From: Actinomycetes bacterium
GTDB lineage: Bacteria > Actinomycetota > Coriobacteriia > Anaerosomatales > Anaerosomataceae
Assembly: GCA_022839745.1 (NCBI GenBank)
Contig: JALHJB010000008.1
Location: 29,808 to 93,807, forward strand
DNA length: 64,000 nt
Reading direction: 5' to 3'
Below are positions 16,101 to 23,595 of this stretch, in pieces. Each line of letters begins with the position of its first letter. Positions within the stretch are counted from its first letter, which is position 1. The position numbers were made by a program, and so were the translations under genes. The notes under the pieces are model-generated. The model searched no databases, was not told the origin of the DNA, and saw nothing but the letters and a program-made list of their open reading frames with translations.

Positions 16101-17776
16101 GTGAGGGGAGGGGGCCCAGGATCCCGCAGCTGCCGAAAAGAGGAATGGCTGGCCTTCGGTCGGGCGCAGCAGCCGCGCTGCTGGCGCTCACGCTCACGTG
16201 CGCGACTTCGGGCTGCACGCTCCTCGAGTCCCCCGTACCGGCGCCGGTCACCGTCGACCGTCCGGCGTTGGAGTCCTCGCTTCCCACCGTCACCGTGGAG
16301 CTGCCGGCGCCCTCCGGCCCTGATCCGAATGCCGATGGCATCAAGGTCGCGACCTTCCTCGGCGATGAGACGCGCCGCTTTTACGGCGTGGGGCCTGTCC
16401 CCGAGACGCTCGAGGTCATCTGGCGCACCTCGATCGGTTCGGGAACCACTGGCGGGACCGCCTCGTCGAGCGGGATGGTGCAGTGGGCGGGCACAGGCTG
16501 GACAGGGCAACCGGCGCTCGTGCGCGAGGGGGGCAAGCTCTACCTGATCGTCGGCGGCTTCGATCACAACCTCGTCAAGATCGACGCCGAGACCGGCAAG
16601 GAGCTCTGGGCGTACACGTTCGACGACGTGATCAAGGGCAGCCCCACGGTGTTCCGCATGCCCGACACAGGCAAGCTCGCTGTGGTGTGCGGCTCGCGGC
16701 GCGGGTTCCCGCGGGCCATGTCGGACCCCTCGATCGCGCCAGTGCGGTGCGTGGACTTCGAGACCGGCGAGGAGCTGTGGCGGCTCACGGCGCCGCCGAG
16801 CAGGAGCTACAGCCGCGACGCCGACTCGAGCCCGATCATGATCGGCGACACGCTGTACGTGGCCATCGAGACCGGCCACGTGTACGCCGTCGACCCCACG
16901 CAGACCGAGGAGCGAGGCGGACACCGGTGGCCCAAGATCCTGGCCGAACGGCTCTTGATCGGCGACGAGCGCGCCGCGTCACACGGCGGCAACCGGGTCC
17001 TCGAGAGCTCGCCCTCGGTCATCGGCGACACGATCTACCTCGCCTCCGGGGCCGGTCATGTGTACGGCCTGGACAAGAGCGACCTTTCGGTGGTGTGGGA
17101 CTACTGGATCGGTTCGGACATCGACGGCTCGCCGGTCACCACGTCGGACGGCCACATCCTGCAGTCGGTCGAGAAGCAGTACATCCCCGGCAAGGGCGGC
17201 GTGCTCAAGCTCGACCCCCGCAAGCCGGCCGACGAGGCGCTCGTGTGGTTCTTCCCCACGGGCAACCGCACGTTCGCCGACTGGCAGGGCGGCGTGATCG
17301 GCTCCGTGAGCGTGAACGACGCGTACGGGTCGGACCGCTCGCGCCCGGCACTCGCCGCGTTCACCGCGATCGACGGCAATCTGTACGTGGTCTCGCAGGA
17401 CGAGACGGAGGGCACGGTGAGCGGGCCGCAGGGGCAGGCCGGGCTGCCCACGCCCAAGCTCGTGTTCGCAGACGACGTGGGCGGCGGCATCTCCACCCCG
17501 ATCATGGTGGACGACTACATCATCCAGGGCGGCTACGGTGCGCGCATGAACGTCTACCGCATCGACTACCAGGCCGAGGGCGGCGTGCCGCTGAAGGACC
17601 GTGCCGGGAACCAGTGGAGCGTGGGAGTCGAGAAGGTCGCGAGTTTCTCGGCTGGCAGCTTCGAGTCCACCCCGATCGTCTGGCAGGGGCGCATCTACGT
17701 GGGCTCTCGCGACGGGTCGTTCTACTGCCTCGGCGACCCCGACTACGAGCCCCCGGCCGCGCCCGAGACCCCGTAG
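16097..17776 (+). CDS. PQQ-type beta-propeller lipoprotein
   Basis: A 559-residue secreted protein. A hydrophobic stretch (LRSGAAAALLALTLTCA) ends in the lipobox TSGC, so the mature protein should be lipid-anchored outside the membrane. Blade repeats typical of PQQ-like propellers recur: GGFDHNLVKIDAETGKELWA, RCVDFETGEELWRL, GHVYAVDPTQ, GHVYGLDKSDLSVVWDYWIG and GVLKLDP. The start may be GTG 16097 (overlapping the previous stop) or ATG 16145, which would give a cleaner signal peptide. No catalytic ligand set for an alcohol dehydrogenase was recognised, so a binding or scaffold role is more likely. Confidence 0.75.
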   Translation: MSEGRGPRIPQLPKRGMAGLRSGAAAALLALTLTCATSGCTLLESPVPAPVTVDRPALESSLPTVTVELPAPSGPDPNADGIKVATFLGDETRRFYGVGPVPETLEVIWRTSIGSGTTGGTASSSGMVQWAGTGWTGQPALVREGGKLYLIVGGFDHNLVKIDAETGKELWAYTFDDVIKGSPTVFRMPDTGKLAVVCGSRRGFPRAMSDPSIAPVRCVDFETGEELWRLTAPPSRSYSRDADSSPIMIGDTLYVAIETGHVYAVDPTQTEERGGHRWPKILAERLLIGDERAASHGGNRVLESSPSVIGDTIYLASGAGHVYGLDKSDLSVVWDYWIGSDIDGSPVTTSDGHILQSVEKQYIPGKGGVLKLDPRKPADEALVWFFPTGNRTFADWQGGVIGSVSVNDAYGSDRSRPALAAFTAIDGNLYVVSQDETEGTVSGPQGQAGLPTPKLVFADDVGGGISTPIMVDDYIIQGGYGARMNVYRIDYQAEGGVPLKDRAGNQWSVGVEKVASFSAGSFESTPIVWQGRIYVGSRDGSFYCLGDPDYEPPAAPETP

Positions 17777-17855
17777 GGTGCCGGGGCGGTACAACGTGCC
17801 GCAACGGGTGTAGACTCTTGCATCGGTATGTCGACGACCAAGGGAGAAGCGGCAC

Positions 17856-18854
17856 ATGAAGAGGGGAACCATCGTACGGACCATCACCGCCTGTGTGCTT
17901 GTGTCCGCTCTGACGCTCGGCGGCTGCTCGGCGGCCGGGGAGCAGCCGGCGGTCACCGACGCGGGCTCGGCTGCGCCCGCGCCGCTCGTGATCGGCACGC
18001 TTGCCACGCAAGACGCGCTTCCGCTGTGGGTGGCCGAGGAGCGGGGCCGCTTCGCCGACGCCGGCCTGACCGACGTTGAGATCGTCACCTTCCAGAGCGC
18101 GCAGGAGTGCCAGGCGGCGTTCACCGCCGGCTCGGTCGACGCGCTCATGACCGACATCATCGTGGCCGCCAAGCTCCAGGCCTCGGGGACGCCCGTCTAC
18201 ATCTCCACCGTGATGTTGGGCGCGGACACCGCCGAGGGCCGCTTTGCGATCGTGGCGGCGCCGGGCTCGGGGATCGCCTCGCTCGAGGACCTCGCCGGGA
18301 TACCGGTGGGTACCGCGGCGGGCACCATCACCGAGTACGTCCTGGACAAGCTCATGGCCGAGGCCGGTGTAGACGCCGCCGATGTGGCCAAAGAGGAAGT
18401 CCCCAAGATGCCGGTCCGGTTCCAGCTCATGATGTCGGGGCAGCTCAAGGCCGCCTCGCTTCCCGAGCCGTTCGTGAGCCTCGCCGAGCAGCAGGGTGCC
18501 ACGATCGTTGCCGGTGGCGATGACACCGCCGCCTCCGAGAACATCTCGCAGAGCGTGTTGGTCGTGAGCCGCGAGTACATCAAGGCCGAGGGCGGCTCCG
18601 CCGCGCTCGACGCCCTGCTCGAAGCGTGGGACGCCGCGGTCGCTGACCTGAGCGCCACGCCCGATGAGTTCCGGAGCACGCTGGTGACCAAGGCCGGCCT
18701 TCCCGAGGCGCTGGCCGACACGTATACGGTGAGCAGCTACCCCACGGCCGGGCAGCCCTCGGCCGAGCAGGTGCAGGCGGTGCTCGACTGGATGGCCGAG
18801 CGCGGCTATCTCACCGCCAACGTGACGCCCGGCGACCTGCTGGACGCGGAGTGA
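17856..18854 (+). CDS. ABC transporter substrate-binding lipoprotein (SsuA/TauA/THI5-like)
   Basis: A 332-residue lipoprotein: signal peptide with lipobox LGGC (residues about 21-24), then a periplasmic-binding fold of the NitT/TauT class (VIGTLATQDALPLWVAEERG, FADAGL, AAFTAGSVDALMTDIIVA, LEDLAGIPVGTAAGT, LPEPFVSLAEQQGA). AGGGAGA precedes the ATG. It heads a three-gene importer with the ATPase and permease downstream. Substrates of this class include sulfonates, nitrate, pyrimidine precursors of thiamine and aromatic acids. Nothing here decides between them. Confidence 0.85.
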   Translation: MKRGTIVRTITACVLVSALTLGGCSAAGEQPAVTDAGSAAPAPLVIGTLATQDALPLWVAEERGRFADAGLTDVEIVTFQSAQECQAAFTAGSVDALMTDIIVAAKLQASGTPVYISTVMLGADTAEGRFAIVAAPGSGIASLEDLAGIPVGTAAGTITEYVLDKLMAEAGVDAADVAKEEVPKMPVRFQLMMSGQLKAASLPEPFVSLAEQQGATIVAGGDDTAASENISQSVLVVSREYIKAEGGSAALDALLEAWDAAVADLSATPDEFRSTLVTKAGLPEALADTYTVSSYPTAGQPSAEQVQAVLDWMAERGYLTANVTPGDLLDAE

Positions 18855-18864
18855 CACCCGCGCG

Positions 18865-19647
18865 ATGACCTTCCTCGCCTTTGATGACATCGGCCTCCGC
18901 TACGAGGGCCAGGACCGCGTGGTCCAGGCCCTCGAGGGACTGTCGTTCACCGTGGACGCGGGTGAGCCGATCGCCGTGATCGGCCCGAGCGGATGCGGCA
19001 AGTCCTCGATGCTGCTCCTGGCGGCCGGCCTCCTTGTGCCCGGACGTGGCACGGTGAGCATCGACGGCTTACCGCTCACCGCACCCCGGCGCGAGACCTC
19101 GCTCATCTTGCAGGAGCACGGGCTCCTTCCCTGGAAGACCACCGAGGACAACGCGGCGCTCGGGCTCCGCATCCGGGGCGCCGACCGGCGCGAGTCGCGC
19201 GAGCGTGCGCGCGAAGCGCTCGCGCTCGTGGGGCTGGGCGAATTCGCCCGGTCTTATCCGGGGGAGCTTTCCGGAGGTATGCGGCAGCGCGTAGGGCTCG
19301 CCCGTGCCGTGGCGCTCGACGCGGACCTGCTGCTCATGGACGAGCCGCTCTCCGCGCTTGACGCGCTCAGGCGTGAGGACCTGCAGGACGTCCTGCTCGA
19401 CCTGTGGCGGCGTCGCGGACACGCGCAGGTGCTCGTGACCCACTCGATCGAGGAGGCCGTGTTCCTCGGCAAGCGGGTGGTGGTGATGTCGCCCTCACCG
19501 GGCCGGGTCAAGGCCATCGTTGAGAATCCGGGCATGGGCGAGGCCGACTACCGGTCCGCTCCGGAGTTCCACGAGCGCTGCGCCGAGCTCCGGCGCATCC
19601 TCGCCGCCGAGGGCGCACTGCACGCCGGGGCGGTGGTGCACCCGTGA
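18865..19647 (+). CDS. ABC transporter ATP-binding protein (NitT/TauT class)
   Basis: 260 residues with Walker A GPSGCGKSS, Q-loop LILQEHGLLPWKT, signature LSGGMRQRVGLARA, Walker B DADLLLMDEPLSALD and H-loop VLVTHSIEEA. QEHGLLPW and the C-terminal segment MSPSPGRVKAIVE are typical of SsuB/TauB-like ATPases. It starts ten bases after the binding-protein gene, and its stop overlaps the permease start (GTGA). It acts on the cytoplasmic face with the 19644-20396 permease. Confidence 0.92.
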   Translation: MTFLAFDDIGLRYEGQDRVVQALEGLSFTVDAGEPIAVIGPSGCGKSSMLLLAAGLLVPGRGTVSIDGLPLTAPRRETSLILQEHGLLPWKTTEDNAALGLRIRGADRRESRERAREALALVGLGEFARSYPGELSGGMRQRVGLARAVALDADLLLMDEPLSALDALRREDLQDVLLDLWRRRGHAQVLVTHSIEEAVFLGKRVVVMSPSPGRVKAIVENPGMGEADYRSAPEFHERCAELRRILAAEGALHAGAVVHP

Positions 19648-20396
19648 AGCGTGGCGTGAACCGTCCTGTGGGATATGCGATCGCGATGGTCGCGCTGCTG
19701 GCAGGGTGGCAGGTCCTTGCATTCGTCCTGCGTTCGCCGGCGCTACCGGGGCCCGCCGAGGCGCTCCCGGTCTTCGTATCGCTCCTGTCCGAGCTGCTGC
19801 CGCACGGGGCGCTTTCGCTGTGGCGCGTGGTGGCATCGATGGCCATCGGCACGCTGCTCGCGGTGCCGCTGGGCCTCGCGATCGGGCGGTCGGACCTCGC
19901 CGACAGCATCTTCGCACCGCTGATGTTCCTCACGTACCCGGTACCCAAGGTCGTCTTCCTGCCGGTGCTCCTCGTGCTGTTCGGCCTCGGCGACATATCG
20001 AAGATCGTGCTCATCGCCACGATCGTCTTCTTTCAGATCCTGCTCACCGCACGTGACGCCGCGCGCGCGGTGCCCGAGGGCGCGGTGCTCTCGGTCCGCT
20101 CGCTCGGGGCGGCCAGGCTTGACATCGGGCGTCATGTGGTGTTCCCGGCGGCTCTTCCCGACATCTTCACCGCGCTGCGGATCAGCACGGGTACTGCTGT
20201 GGCGGTGCTCTTCCTTGCCGAGTCTATCGCCGGGACCGACGGACTCGGCTGGTTCATCATGGACTCGTGGGGCCGCATCGACTACCCGCGGATGTTCGCG
20301 GGCATCCTGGCCATGGCGCTTGCCGGCGTGGTGCTCTACGAGGTCATCGAGCTCGCCGAGCGGGCCACCACGCGCTGGCGCCGTACTGCGCGCTAA
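19644..20396 (+). CDS. ABC transporter permease (NitT/TauT class)
   Basis: 250 residues with about six membrane helices and the coupling-loop EAA-type motif SLGAARLDIGRHVVFPAALP (about residues 151-170). The GTG start overlaps the ATPase stop. The 3' end overlaps the convergent menA gene by four bases, which leaves no room for a terminator between them. It forms the membrane channel of the importer encoded at 17856-20396. Confidence 0.9.
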   Translation: MKRGVNRPVGYAIAMVALLAGWQVLAFVLRSPALPGPAEALPVFVSLLSELLPHGALSLWRVVASMAIGTLLAVPLGLAIGRSDLADSIFAPLMFLTYPVPKVVFLPVLLVLFGLGDISKIVLIATIVFFQILLTARDAARAVPEGAVLSVRSLGAARLDIGRHVVFPAALPDIFTALRISTGTAVAVLFLAESIAGTDGLGWFIMDSWGRIDYPRMFAGILAMALAGVVLYEVIELAERATTRWRRTAR

Positions 20397-21370
20397 GGCG
20401 CGAGCAACAGCCCGAGCGCGAACAGCACGCTGAACACGAGTGCCGTCTGTCCCGTGATCGCGAGCGCGCCGTTGAGCGGACGTCCCGCCTGTGTGAACAC
20501 GATGCGGGCGGCCCGCCATGCGAGGGGCAGCGACAACCACACCGCCAGCGTGGGCACGGGCAGCGCCCCGGCTACGACCGCGCCCGTGAGCACCAGGTAC
20601 GCCCCGGCCATGCACGCCGCGTACTCGGTTTTGGTGGCGCGCATGCCGATGCGCACGGCGACCGTACGCTTGCCGGCCACCCGGTCCTGCTCGATATCTC
20701 GCAGGTTGTTCACCACGATGATCGCCGTGATGATGAGGCCGGGTGGCACAGCCATGAGCCACACGAGCGGCGTGGTGGTGCCGGTCTGCACCCAGTACGT
20801 GCCCACCACCGCGGTGAGCCCGAAGAACAGGAAGACGAACACCTCGCCGAGGCCGTGGTAGCCGAGCGGGTAGGGGCCGCCGGTGTAGGCGACCGCGGCG
20901 ATGATCGCAGCGATGCCGATCACGAGGACGAGCGGACCACGTACCCAGGTGAGATAGAGGCCGAGCACGAACGCCAGACCCAGCACCACCTTCATGCCGG
21001 TCTTCACCTGCGTGCGCGTGAGCAGTCCCGTGTGCGTGACGCGCGTGGGGCCCAGGCGGTCGGCCGTGTCCGCACCGCGTTCGTCGTCGTAGACGTCGTT
21101 GGCGAGGTTGCTGCCGATCTGCAGCAGGAGCGCGATCACGAGCGCCGCGAGCGCGGGGCCGAGCGCAAAGCCACCGTCGTAGGCCGCGAGCGCCGTGCCT
21201 ACGATCACGCTCGATGCGGCGGCGGGCAGCGTCTTGGGGCGGATGGCGAGGAGCCAGGTGTGGAGTGGTCCGGACGTGGTGGGGCCTACCACGTCGGCCG
21301 CGCTCGCATGCGTGCTGTCGGACTCGGCCGGTGTGGGTGCATGTGCGTTTCGCTCGGCGTCCATCGTCAT
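20393..21370 (-). CDS. menA: 1,4-dihydroxy-2-naphthoate polyprenyltransferase MenA
   Basis: A UbiA-superfamily membrane prenyltransferase of 325 residues that makes demethylmenaquinone. The two aspartate-rich motifs are NLANDVYDDERGAD and NNLRDIEQDRVAGKRT; WLLAIRPKTLPAAASSVIVG is the typical MenA N-terminus. About eight to nine helices are visible. A 35-residue polar N-terminal extension precedes the domain. ATG 21370 or 21364 could start translation, both with weak ribosome-binding sites. It is transcribed divergently from the trp leader and convergently to the ABC importer. Its presence implies a menaquinone-based respiratory chain. Confidence 0.92.
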   Translation of the reverse strand: MTMDAERNAHAPTPAESDSTHASAADVVGPTTSGPLHTWLLAIRPKTLPAAASSVIVGTALAAYDGGFALGPALAALVIALLLQIGSNLANDVYDDERGADTADRLGPTRVTHTGLLTRTQVKTGMKVVLGLAFVLGLYLTWVRGPLVLVIGIAAIIAAVAYTGGPYPLGYHGLGEVFVFLFFGLTAVVGTYWVQTGTTTPLVWLMAVPPGLIITAIIVVNNLRDIEQDRVAGKRTVAVRIGMRATKTEYAACMAGAYLVLTGAVVAGALPVPTLAVWLSLPLAWRAARIVFTQAGRPLNGALAITGQTALVFSVLFALGLLLAP

Positions 21371-21487
21371 CCGTTTCTGAGGTGTGGGTCGTCAGCATGA
21401 TACCGCGTGACGTGATGCGCAGCAGTGCACCATCGGGGATTTCCGCACGCCGGGCACTGACACGTTCGACCTTCGGCCAGGGAGCAC

Positions 21488-21517
21488 TTGCGCTTCGGGC
21501 GCCCACCCTGCTAGAGT
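21488..21517 (+). promoter_or_regulatory. trpE: Candidate trp operon promoter
   Basis: TTGCGC (21488-21493) and TAGAGT (21512-21517) are separated by 18 bases and would start transcription near 21524, just before the T-box leader. The 21371-21487 stretch between it and menA shows nothing else I can name. Confidence 0.45.
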
Positions 21518-21540
21518 GCGCCTCAATCGAATACAACGCC

Positions 21541-21818
21541 TGTGATGGGGAGTAGTACTCCGATCAGCAAAGCCTAGAGAGCCGGGGATGGTGGAAACCT
21601 GGCGAGAGCGATCGGTAGGAATGGACCCTTGAGGCTCCGGAGCAACGGCGAGTGCGCCTAGTAGTTCCGGCGGACGCCCACCGATACAAGGGACCGGGTA
21701 TCAAGACCGAAGTCGGTCAGCGTACTGCAGGACAAGTGGCCGAAGCCGGGAGGCGGCGGCAACAAGGGTGGCACCGCGGGAGCAGAGCTCTCGTCCCTTA
21801 GAGGACGAGGGCTTTTTT
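21541..21818 (+). ncRNA. T-box riboswitch leader, tryptophan specifier
   Basis: A transcription-antitermination T-box. Seen: the 5' stem GGGGAGTAGTACTCC (21547-21561), the stem I element AGAGAGCCGGGG (about 21576-21587), a specifier segment GAATGGACC with TGG (Trp) at 21622-21624, and the T-box core AAGGGTGGCACCGCGGG (21764-21780). The bulge reads TGGC (21769-21772), whose last C fits a G discriminator base as in tRNA-Trp. AAGGG pairs with CCCTT (21795-21799) for the antiterminator, which competes with the terminator at 21787-21818. Uncharged tRNA-Trp should switch on the trp operon. Confidence 0.92.
21787..21818 (+). terminator. Leader terminator of the trp T-box
   Basis: GCTCTCGTCC (21787-21796) pairs with GGACGAGGGC (21803-21812) with one T-G wobble and a 6-base loop, followed by six T residues (21813-21818). 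It is the off state of the T-box switch. Confidence 0.9.
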
Positions 21819-21849
21819 GTATTCCCGTGAGTGCCGGGAGGAGTTCCAC

Positions 21850-23595
21850 ATGATAGTGCCCGCCAGAGACGAGTTCGTGGCACGTGCTGCCGACCACGAT
21901 GTCGTGCCGGTGGCGCGGGAGGTGTACGCGGACCTCGCCACACCGATCTCCGCGTTCATGGCCCTTGCCGAGGGCGCCCGCAACGCGTTCCTGCTCGAGA
22001 GCGTGATCGGGGGCGAGCGCCTCGGCCGCTACAGCTTCCTGGGCGTCGGCGACCGTGAGGTGATCACGGCCCGCGGAGACGAGGTCGTCATCGAGAACGG
22101 CGGCGTGCATGGCGTGCGTGCCACCGATCCGCTCACCGTCGTGGCCGAGCGACTCGAGACCGGCCGTGTTGCGCGCATCCCCGGCCTTCCACTGTTCGTG
22201 GGCGGCGCAGTGGGCTTCGTCGGCTACGAGGCGGCGAGCGGATTCGAGCGCGTCCCGCGCCACGCCAACGATGAGCTGGGCGTGCCGGACATGGCCTTCA
22301 TGATGGCCGACATCGTGGTCGCCTTCGATCATGCGCGCCGCGTGATGCAGGTCATCGCCCCGGTCCGCCCCGGGGGAGCCCCCGGGCCCGCCTACGACGC
22401 CGCGCTGCGCCGCATCGACGACTGTCTCGCTCGCATCGACCGCGGCCCCCGGGGAGCCGAGCTCGGCACTGTGGGTTTGGAGCGGCCGGTGCCCCTCACC
22501 GCACATACGAGCCGCGAGGAGTTCATGGCCTCTGTCGAGGCGGTCAGGGAGCACATCGCCGCCGGTGACATCTTCCAGGCGGTGCTTTCACAGCGCTTCT
22601 CGGCACCGTACGAGGGCGACGGCCTCGATCTCTACCGGGTGCTCCGCGCGGTCAATCCGAGCCCCTACATGTTCTACATCCGCACCGCCGACGTGACACT
22701 CGTGGGGTCGAGTCCCGAGCCGCTGGTCCGCGTGGAGGATGACCAGGTGCTCACTCGGCCGCTCGCCGGCACGCGACCGCGCGGCGCGGATGTCGCCGAG
22801 GATGGCCGGCTGCGCGCCGACCTGCTCGCCGATGAGAAAGAGCGGGCCGAGCACGTCATGCTGGTGGATCTCGGCCGAAACGACCTCGGGCGCGTGAGTG
22901 CGCCCGGCACGGTCACCGTCGACGAGCTGATGGAGGTCGAGTACTACAGCCACGTGATGCACATCGTAAGCAACGTCACCGGCACGCTCGCCGAGGGCAA
23001 GGATGCATTCGATGCGCTGCGCGCGACGTTCCCCGCGGGCACGGTATCCGGTGCTCCCAAGGTCCGTGCGATGGAGATCGTGGCCGAGCTCGAGCCGATG
23101 GCGCGTGGCCCCTACGCCGGGACCGTCGGCTACTTCGGCGTGGATGGCGCGATGGATATGTGCATCACCATCCGCACGTTCGTGCTCGCCGGCGGACGGG
23201 CGTATCTGCAGAGTGGCGCCGGAATCGTCATGGACAGTGACCCCGAGCGGGAGTACGAGGAGTGTCTCCACAAGGCCCGCGCCCTGCATCATGCGCTCGA
23301 ACTTGCCGCAGGGATGCACGCACCAGTAGCGGAGGTGGTCGCCGACTCCTCGGCGGACATCACTCGGCGGGGCCCCTCGCCGCTTCGCGGCTCCCCCGCC
23401 TGCGAAACGGTCCGCCTGGAGGAGCCGACGACCGTCTCCGCTGAGGTTGCTGCCGCGTCTGGTTCAGCCGTCGGTGCTGAAAGCCTAAGGCCGATCCTTT
23501 CGCAGGATGCGAGGACCGGCAGGTCCGAGCATCCGAGGACAGAGGCCGTGGCTTCCAGCACCGACGGCCCCACCGAACGGGGGGCAGACCGATGA
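21850..23595 (+). CDS. trpE: Anthranilate synthase component I with C-terminal extension
   Basis: Converts chorismate to anthranilate with ammonia from TrpG. It has 581 residues against about 490-510 usually. The N-terminal domain carries FLLESVIGGERLGRYSFLG. The chorismate-binding domain carries AGDIFQAVLSQRF, MFYIRTADVTLVGSSPEP, TRPLAGTRPRG, LGRNDLGRVS, FPAGTVSGAPKVRAMEI and SGAGIVMDSDPEREYEE. After about residue 500 the sequence becomes a low-complexity tail rich in S, R, E and P, encoded by hairpin-forming DNA (23350-23590). The start ATG follows GGGAGGAG. It overlaps the TrpGD gene by four bases. Confidence 0.93.
   Translation: MIVPARDEFVARAADHDVVPVAREVYADLATPISAFMALAEGARNAFLLESVIGGERLGRYSFLGVGDREVITARGDEVVIENGGVHGVRATDPLTVVAERLETGRVARIPGLPLFVGGAVGFVGYEAASGFERVPRHANDELGVPDMAFMMADIVVAFDHARRVMQVIAPVRPGGAPGPAYDAALRRIDDCLARIDRGPRGAELGTVGLERPVPLTAHTSREEFMASVEAVREHIAAGDIFQAVLSQRFSAPYEGDGLDLYRVLRAVNPSPYMFYIRTADVTLVGSSPEPLVRVEDDQVLTRPLAGTRPRGADVAEDGRLRADLLADEKERAEHVMLVDLGRNDLGRVSAPGTVTVDELMEVEYYSHVMHIVSNVTGTLAEGKDAFDALRATFPAGTVSGAPKVRAMEIVAELEPMARGPYAGTVGYFGVDGAMDMCITIRTFVLAGGRAYLQSGAGIVMDSDPEREYEECLHKARALHHALELAAGMHAPVAEVVADSSADITRRGPSPLRGSPACETVRLEEPTTVSAEVAAASGSAVGAESLRPILSQDARTGRSEHPRTEAVASSTDGPTERGADR
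23467..23568 (+). repeat. Nested inverted repeats encoding the TrpE tail
   Basis: GCCGTCGGTGCTG (23467-23479) is repeated inverted as CAGCACCGACGGC (23556-23568), and the match continues inward as AAGC/GCTT after one mismatch. Inside lies a second hairpin, 23505-23534: GGATGC-GA-GGACC, loop GGCA, GGTCC-GA-GCATCC, with two opposed GA steps. CGATCCTTTCGCA (23492-23504) recurs inverted at 50601-50613. The DNA is in frame within trpE. Confidence 0.65.

Noticed and set aside
23492..23504. An intrinsic terminator at the trpE tail
   Set aside because: The hairpins there have no T-run and lie inside a continuous operon.
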